Below are positions 18,792-22,022 of a DNA stretch of 22,022 nucleotides, piece by piece (the stretch's first letter is position 1; every line of letters begins with the position of its first letter). The notes beneath the pieces were generated by a model that saw only the letters and a list, made by a program, of their open reading frames with translations, was not told the origin of the DNA and searched no databases. The position numbers and the translations under genes are program-made. The stretch covers positions 1 through 22,022 of the forward strand of contig CAXNAA020000365.1 in the NCBI GenBank assembly GCA_964200075.2, written 5' to 3'. The stretch is from Sphacelaria rigidula. Taxonomy: Eukaryota > Phaeophyceae > Sphacelariales.

Positions 18792-20395
18792 GTCGGAACG
18801 TATGAAGATGTACAAGCGGCGGGGTAGAATGGTGTGCTCACGTGCACAATATTAGCAGTACATTCAACCTGTGTGACATATTTCTAACCGCACACCCTGA
18901 AAACCGTAAATTTCGTCCATGGGTCATGACCTGCTGTGTCTCACGTACAGAAATGGATACAAGCAACTCGAGAACGTTATGGTTGTCTCCGTGGTTCAGA
19001 CACACACCCGAACCCAAAACATGGAAACACAAACGGGATGGGGGCGAGGTCGAAGGAATGGTATCACCGGTCAACTTTTGACGACGGTAGAAGTTGTGCA
19101 GTCAGCGTGCGATCAGCTGAGAGGGAAGGGGCGTATCTTTGTTCAGGTCAGGGTGGATGGTAGTAATGCACTACATCAGCAGTGATGCCCACCCTTGATG
19201 GGGGCGTCTTTTTGTGCTATTGATATCGATCACTATCGCCCCCCTTACGGGGCAAGGCTTCAAGTAGGAAAGTAGTCAAACGAAGCAGGGTTCAAATCCT
19301 AGTGTAGTGAAGGAGGGGTTTGTGAAGTGATGAGAATGTTTGTGCGTATACACTGGGTAAGATCGTTCGGGGTAGGAAAGACGCCGGGCTGACAACGTAC
19401 TGTTTTTTTCTGGACATGCAAAGGCGTATGACACAATATGGAGAAATGGGCTGCGGAAACAGTTGTGGGAAGCTGGGATCAGAGGAAAGATGTGGAGAAT
19501 GGTGAAGGAGATGACATAATGTGTCAAAAGTGCCATGATGCTAGATGGGGAAATAACGAAATATTCTAATACTTTACAAGGAGTTGCACAAGGATATACG
19601 TTATCACCCTCTTTGTTCGAAGTATTTATTCATGACTTGATTCTAGCAATATAAGCAGAAAAGAAAGGGGCCAAGGTGGGTGAAGAGAGGGTACCAGGAT
19701 TGATGTTGCGCGGATGATTTTGTGGGGATTTCAGAAACACCAAAGGGACTACAGATACAGATAGACAAGGCGCCTGAATACGCCAGGGAATGGAGAGTGA
19801 CAGCGAACGTTAACAAATGCGTGGTACTTGTCGGTAACGAAGATAAGAAAAATCCGGCAGAGTCCAAATGGAAGTGGGGATAAGAGGAATTGCCGATCGT
19901 AGACCAGTATACATACCTTGGTCTAGAGATATAAAAAAAACTGTTCTTGGGACACATGAACAAAGTAATAGAAAAGGGTAGGGCACAGGTAGGAAGGATG
20001 GACGTGATCCTCAGAGACTCGCATCTAGACTCTAGGATTAAGAGATGTTTACTGATGAACGTGATCGTACCGGAGCTGGAATGTGCAGGAGAAGTATGGG
20101 AGGGGAACGTGAAGTTGGTGGAGAAGTTGGAAACATTACAGATGGCAGCAGCTAAGAAGATACTCGGACGCTCGAAAACGACGAGTATTACAGCATTGAG
20201 AGCAGAGTTGGGAATGTACTCACTTAAAACAGAGACATGAGGAAATTGAGGTGGCAATATTGCAGCTATATTCTTTAGGGCTGTATGGAAGAAAACTACG
20301 AAAGGGCGGGCTGGAATAAGATGGGATAGAGAAGTTGAGAAAGTATCGAAGGAGGTACGAGCTGGGCCAGCCGAAAAGCGATTCTGCAATTTGCA

Positions 20396-20661
20396 GGCCC
20401 ATTATACGGCCAATACTTGGCGCTGGACCCTGAAATTTGGTACGGACAATGAGTAGGGCATAAAAAAAAATACTGGCATACACAATTTTTTTTTCATGAG
20501 TTAATGGCATTTTACCGTTATCTGAAAACTGATTATTGCCCTTAACTCATGAAAAAAACAAAAAAAACCTTTTGTACGCCAGTAATTTTTTTATTATGCC
20601 CTTCTCATTGTCCATACCAAATTTCAGGGTCCAACTTCAAGTATTAACCGTATAATGGGCC
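20396..20661. repeat. Large foldback inside the TA element
   Basis: Starts GGCCCATTATACGG and ends CCGTATAATGGGCC. The arms pair for about 120 bases with few mismatches, including GGACCCTGAAATTTGGTA against its complement near 20615-20632 and CATGAGTTAA against TTAACTCATG near the centre. Nearly the whole 266 bases could form one hairpin. It may be a separate nested insertion or the element's own structure; no target duplication was found for it. Confidence 0.7.
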
Positions 20662-20689
20662 GTGTAGTGACAGGGTTAGAAGAAATTCG

Positions 20690-20960
20690 GAACAGTATTT
20701 TGCAGGCTATTTACCGGCCCACGTTTGGTGTTTGTGTATTGAAACTTCGAGTGGGGCGTGGCTAGGGCATAAACAACAAATTAAAGTGGGTCAGGTTGAT
20801 TTTTTAAAATTTTTTTCCACTGATTTAGGGCGTTCTACTATGGTTAATACCATATTTCACGAGAACGCCCTACCCCTATGAAAAAAAACAACAGTGAAAG
20901 GCTCTTTTTTTTTTGTGGTTCTCCACACCAAAATTCGTCGCCATTCGCTAAATGCATCGA
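20690..20960. repeat. Diverged second foldback unit in the TA element
   Basis: Its left part (TTTTGCAGGCTATTTACCGG, ending CTAGGGCATAAA) is a diverged direct repeat of 20380-20465. It has its own inverted centre, AGGGCGTTCT...AGAACGCCCT (about 20828-20872), around TATGGTTAATACCATA. The right arm is less clear. Confidence 0.45.
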
Positions 20961-21836
20961 TCGGGAGTTTCATGGAGATTTTAGTATTGGCGCTATCTCC
21001 CTCAGGTATGGGAATTACTAGACATGGGTTCAATCAACGAGAAAATATGGGCCCAAACTTTTGAGCAGATGGGCACCTTCCCTTTGATTAGACGATTAAT
21101 ACGATATGCGCATCACGGCCCAACTCGTCTGTGTCGATGAGCTATTGCTTTTAGAGCTTAAATCCGTGATTAGGCTGGCCCAGCTCGTAGGTGGAGACCA
21201 GGACGAAATACTCTCCATAGATGAGGACGCGGGGTACAAGGCAAGAGTAACAGACATGATAAAAATAAGGGAAAAAGGAGCGCTGAGACAAAGTAGCCGA
21301 GGAAGAACACCTGAAGGTATACGGGGGGTTGAGAGAGGCGATCGGGATGAAAACATATCTGCATGGCCCCATGGACGCGGCGATAAAAGTGAAACTGCGA
21401 TTTCGGGTGGGGGACCTGTACCTGCCAGAAATAAGAAATAGATATACCAGCAGTCGAGAGGAGGAAGTAGATGGACAGAACTGCCTCTGTGGCAAAGCAA
21501 TAAAGAGCAGAAGTCATATACTTGGAGAATGTGAACTATACAAGGAGGAACGGGGCGTGCCAGAGGGAAATGCGGGACGTGAACGAAGATGGCATGAAAT
21601 CGTTTGATGCATTAGACAATAGCGAGAAAACGATGGTTGTACTAGGGGATAGATGGTGCCCACAGACAGCAAAACAAGATGAGGATAAGATATGTGAAAG
21701 GTTTTTTTGTAATGTATGGAAAAAACGTAATGAGCACCAGAATGTTGGAGGTGTCTCTGTTAGGAGTAGAAACGGTGCTCCGTCTCGAAAAGGGTGCGTG
21801 GTTAATGGTCAAACGACTAAGACAACCAACAAATGA

Positions 21837-22022
21837 GTACGCCTCCCACCCCCCGCTGGCTAGACACCTATGAGGCAGCGTAAAAGCCGTGGCTGTCTCT
21901 GGAAGTGACGATACCACAAAATAAAGTAACTCACTATTGGCTGTAGGCTTCGCGCCGAACACACGACGGCGCTTCGCGCTTGGTGGTTTGAGTGCAGGCC
22001 TGGTCCGGCGAAAACCCGGCGT
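21837..22022 (+). repeat. LINE 3' untranslated tail
   Basis: Non-coding tail after the LINE stop codon, running off the window. It has a C-rich start, a CACCTATGAGGCAGCG block, an AATAAA at 21920-21925 and a hairpin-prone GAAGC/GCTTCGCGC stretch. It is the reference for tail copies at 1-155, 4330-4545, 6941-7135 and 17600-17948. Confidence 0.65.

Larger units (their letters stand above)
20358..21187. mobile_element. TA-flanked inverted-repeat element inserted in the LINE
   Basis: Perfect 15-base terminal inverted repeats, CGAGCTGGGCCAGCC (20358-20372) and GGCTGGCCCAGCTCG (21173-21187), each flanked by TA (20356-20357 and 21188-21189). Deleting the element with one TA joins AAGGAGGTA to GGTGGAGAC, giving KEVGGDQDE in the LINE frame, so the element boundaries are precise. 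A TA duplication is typical of Tc1/mariner-type elements. There is no transposase; the interior is foldback and AT-rich sequence, so it is non-autonomous. Superfamily is inferred only from the TA duplication. Confidence 0.8.
19282..21836 (+). pseudogene. 5'-truncated LINE: reverse transcriptase to C-terminus, decayed
   Basis: Recognisable pieces occur in order. EAGFK (19282-19296) is the RT fingers motif; FFLDMQ then AYDTIWRNG have a -1 shift between them at about 19421. GVAQGYTLSPSLF is the QG..LSP motif, and CADD (19707-19718) is the catalytic YADD box with Tyr to Cys. The thumb-like part runs to 20240. The C-terminal part after 21188 includes YLHGPMDAAIKVKLRFRVGD and a CLCGKAIKSRSHILGEC zinc knuckle as in many non-LTR elements. 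Stops at 19881, 19932 and 20238 plus several frameshifts make it inactive. No endonuclease is present, consistent with 5' truncation. An 830-bp element interrupts it. Confidence 0.8.
18792..22022 (+). other. Intron 3 of the GHKL gene (continues past the window)
   Basis: Opens at GTCGGA and contains no exon with the next GHKL motif (DNGxGM type) before the window ends, so it exceeds 3.2 kb. Most of it is the LINE and the element inserted in that LINE. The first 450 bases (18792-19250) hold only short overlapping ORFs. Confidence 0.55.

Noticed and set aside
19285-19305. GGGTTCAAATCC resembling a tRNA T-arm
   Set aside because: The stem does not pair well, no acceptor stem or anticodon arm surrounds it, and the bases encode the RT motif EAGFK.
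19643-20389. 248-codon minus-strand ORF, the longest in the window
   Set aside because: It lies antisense to the LINE, whose plus strand shows ordered RT motifs; a long antisense frame is a by-product of LINE codon usage.

Overview
The window looks like eukaryotic nuclear DNA. Coding signal is sparse, the recognisable coding blocks end at GT-AG splice sites in compatible phases, and most of the rest is transposon-derived repeat. The lineage cannot be fixed from sequence alone. Intron-rich, mid-GC DNA with decayed non-LTR elements would suit a stramenopile such as a brown alga, but that is a guess.

The one recognisable host gene is on the plus strand. It starts at ATG 3040 and is assembled here from three exons: 3040-3159, 17393-17532 and 18665-18791. 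Joined, they give 129 residues: a ubiquitin-like fold, then the start of a GHKL ATPase with the N-box AELIDNSIQ. Order, spacing and residues resemble the N-terminus of SMCHD1-type chromatin ATPases. The rest of the gene lies beyond the right edge. Intron 1 is about 14.2 kb, intron 2 about 1.1 kb, and intron 3 exceeds 3.2 kb.

The introns are a layered set of mobile-element remains. Intron 1 holds TTAA-bounded piggyBac-like short elements (about 4.0 kb), a cluster of related foldback elements (5.0-6.0 kb), tail fragments of a LINE family, a possible broken ORF (7.9-8.2 kb), a 57-bp x 6 minisatellite (8.9-9.2 kb), a 103-bp duplication (9.4-9.6 kb), and a nested pair at 11.6-13.4 kb where a hAT-like element full of internal repeats sits in the loop of an older foldback. 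A second copy of that foldback follows at 13.5-13.7 kb. At 14.4-16.8 kb there is a probable minus-strand spliced gene that I do not recognise, nested in the intron. Intron 3 holds a 5'-truncated, frameshifted LINE (RT to 3' end, 19.3-22.0 kb), itself split by an 830-bp TA-flanked inverted-repeat element. Removing that element with one TA restores the LINE reading frame exactly.

The first 3 kb, upstream of the gene, contains a LINE tail and two diverged copies of a coding-like repeat, but no other gene I can support. No rRNA, tRNA, CRISPR, LTR or prokaryotic operon was seen.
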